A stretch of 57,226 nt of DNA from Halieaceae bacterium. Lineage in GTDB: Bacteria; Pseudomonadota; Gammaproteobacteria; Pseudomonadales; Halieaceae. The stretch is from the NCBI GenBank assembly GCA_902613175.1, contig CACMGJ010000012.1:1-57226 (forward strand). Reading direction: 5' to 3'. Positions within the stretch are counted from its first letter, which is position 1; each line of letters begins with the position of its first letter. The notes beneath the pieces are model-generated. The model had not been told where the DNA came from. It was given only the letters and a program-made list of their open reading frames with translations, and made no database searches. The position numbers were made by a program, and so were the translations under genes. Below, one piece after another: positions 57,109-57,226 of this stretch.

Positions 57109-57226
57109 GATTTTGAGTTCCTTGGATCGCGATATAACCCCAGATAACACAACATAACCCCTACTCTTCTAGCCATTTTGCTGTGTTTAGTCGGGTTTTG
57201 AGAGGTTATCGCGGGTTATTCGTGTC
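57109..57226. repeat. Repeat unit G, cut by the window edge
   Basis: GATTTTGAG, then the TTCCTTGGATCGCGATATAA run, ATAACCCC twice, inverted GGTTATCGCGGGTTAT and GTGTC at the last bases. The tRNA part is reduced to the anticodon-loop end. By analogy with E and F a hairpin copy should follow just past 57226. Confidence 0.8.

Larger units (their letters stand above)
46066..57226. mobile_element. Accessory genomic island with repeat-bounded cargo genes
   Basis: From 46066 gene density falls, spacers become long and AT-rich, and unrelated single genes alternate with copies of two repeat types. Two tRNA-Leu 3' fragments on the minus strand with adjacent arm-like motifs point to site-specific integration at a tRNA-Leu. 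No integrase, transposase, attC or terminal inverted repeat was found inside the window, and the right boundary is not reached. The left boundary is approximate. Confidence 0.6.

Overview
The window reads as a chromosomal segment of a marine gammaproteobacterium. Gene order and protein sequences (orn-rsgA-queG-tsaE-amiB-mutL-miaA-hfq-hflX-hflK-hflC-hisZ-purA, and many acyl-CoA, CoA-transferase and SDR genes) fit an OM60/NOR5-like (Halieaceae-type) lineage. That placement is inference from sequence feel, not from a search. No rRNA and no complete tRNA gene was recognised. The left edge lies inside a gene and the right edge lies inside a repeat unit.

Region 1 (1-6.7 kb) is an envelope gene cluster: a TonB-C-like periplasmic protein, a Ser/Gly-rich lipoprotein, a second lipoprotein, a membrane-anchored helical protein and a PEGA-repeat protein that runs into a formylglycine-generating-enzyme-type domain. 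The last two genes are broken at one palindromic junction (1960-1970). The two halves of one protein appear to lie on opposite strands, so either the DNA is inverted or the assembly/amplification is chimeric.

Region 2 (6.8-32.2 kb) is conserved housekeeping: thioesterase, ggt, pdxH, cinA, asnS, rnb-type RNase, PIN-PhoH ATPase, rsgA/orn/queG, and one long co-directional block tsaE to purA with many 1-20 bp overlaps (cell-wall amidase, mismatch repair, tRNA modification, Hfq, HflX/K/C, HisZ, PurA), ending in a YdcF/ElyC-type protein.

Region 3 (32.2-46.1 kb) is lineage-specific metabolism: a short AraC-type regulator, a sulfotransferase, a CaiB/BaiF CoA-transferase interrupted by one in-frame TAA, two SDRs, a LamG protein, an acyl-CoA synthetase, a DUF5916 outer-membrane protein, a YciI, a DUF3422 protein, an ACAD10/11-like phosphotransferase and a DUF2835 protein.

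Region 4 (about 46.1 kb to the end) is an accessory island: more AT-rich, loosely packed, mostly single genes separated by long spacers. Six copies of a ~55-65 bp hairpin-bearing repeat lie in those spacers, all in the same orientation. Two of them (E, F) are part of a larger ~280 bp unit: AT-rich block, 3' half of a tRNA-Leu on the minus strand, a set of direct and inverted ATAACCCC motifs, then the hairpin repeat. A third such unit starts at the right edge. The cargo between repeats is an NTF2-like secreted protein, an orphan FliG middle+C-domain protein, a GST-like protein, a MAPEG protein, a GAF-cyclase whose catalytic Arg is Leu, a secreted protein with two related halves, and a class III cyclase-TPR protein. 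The layout looks like stepwise accretion of gene cassettes at a tRNA-Leu attachment site without attC sites and without an integrase in view. It is the best candidate here for an undescribed system.
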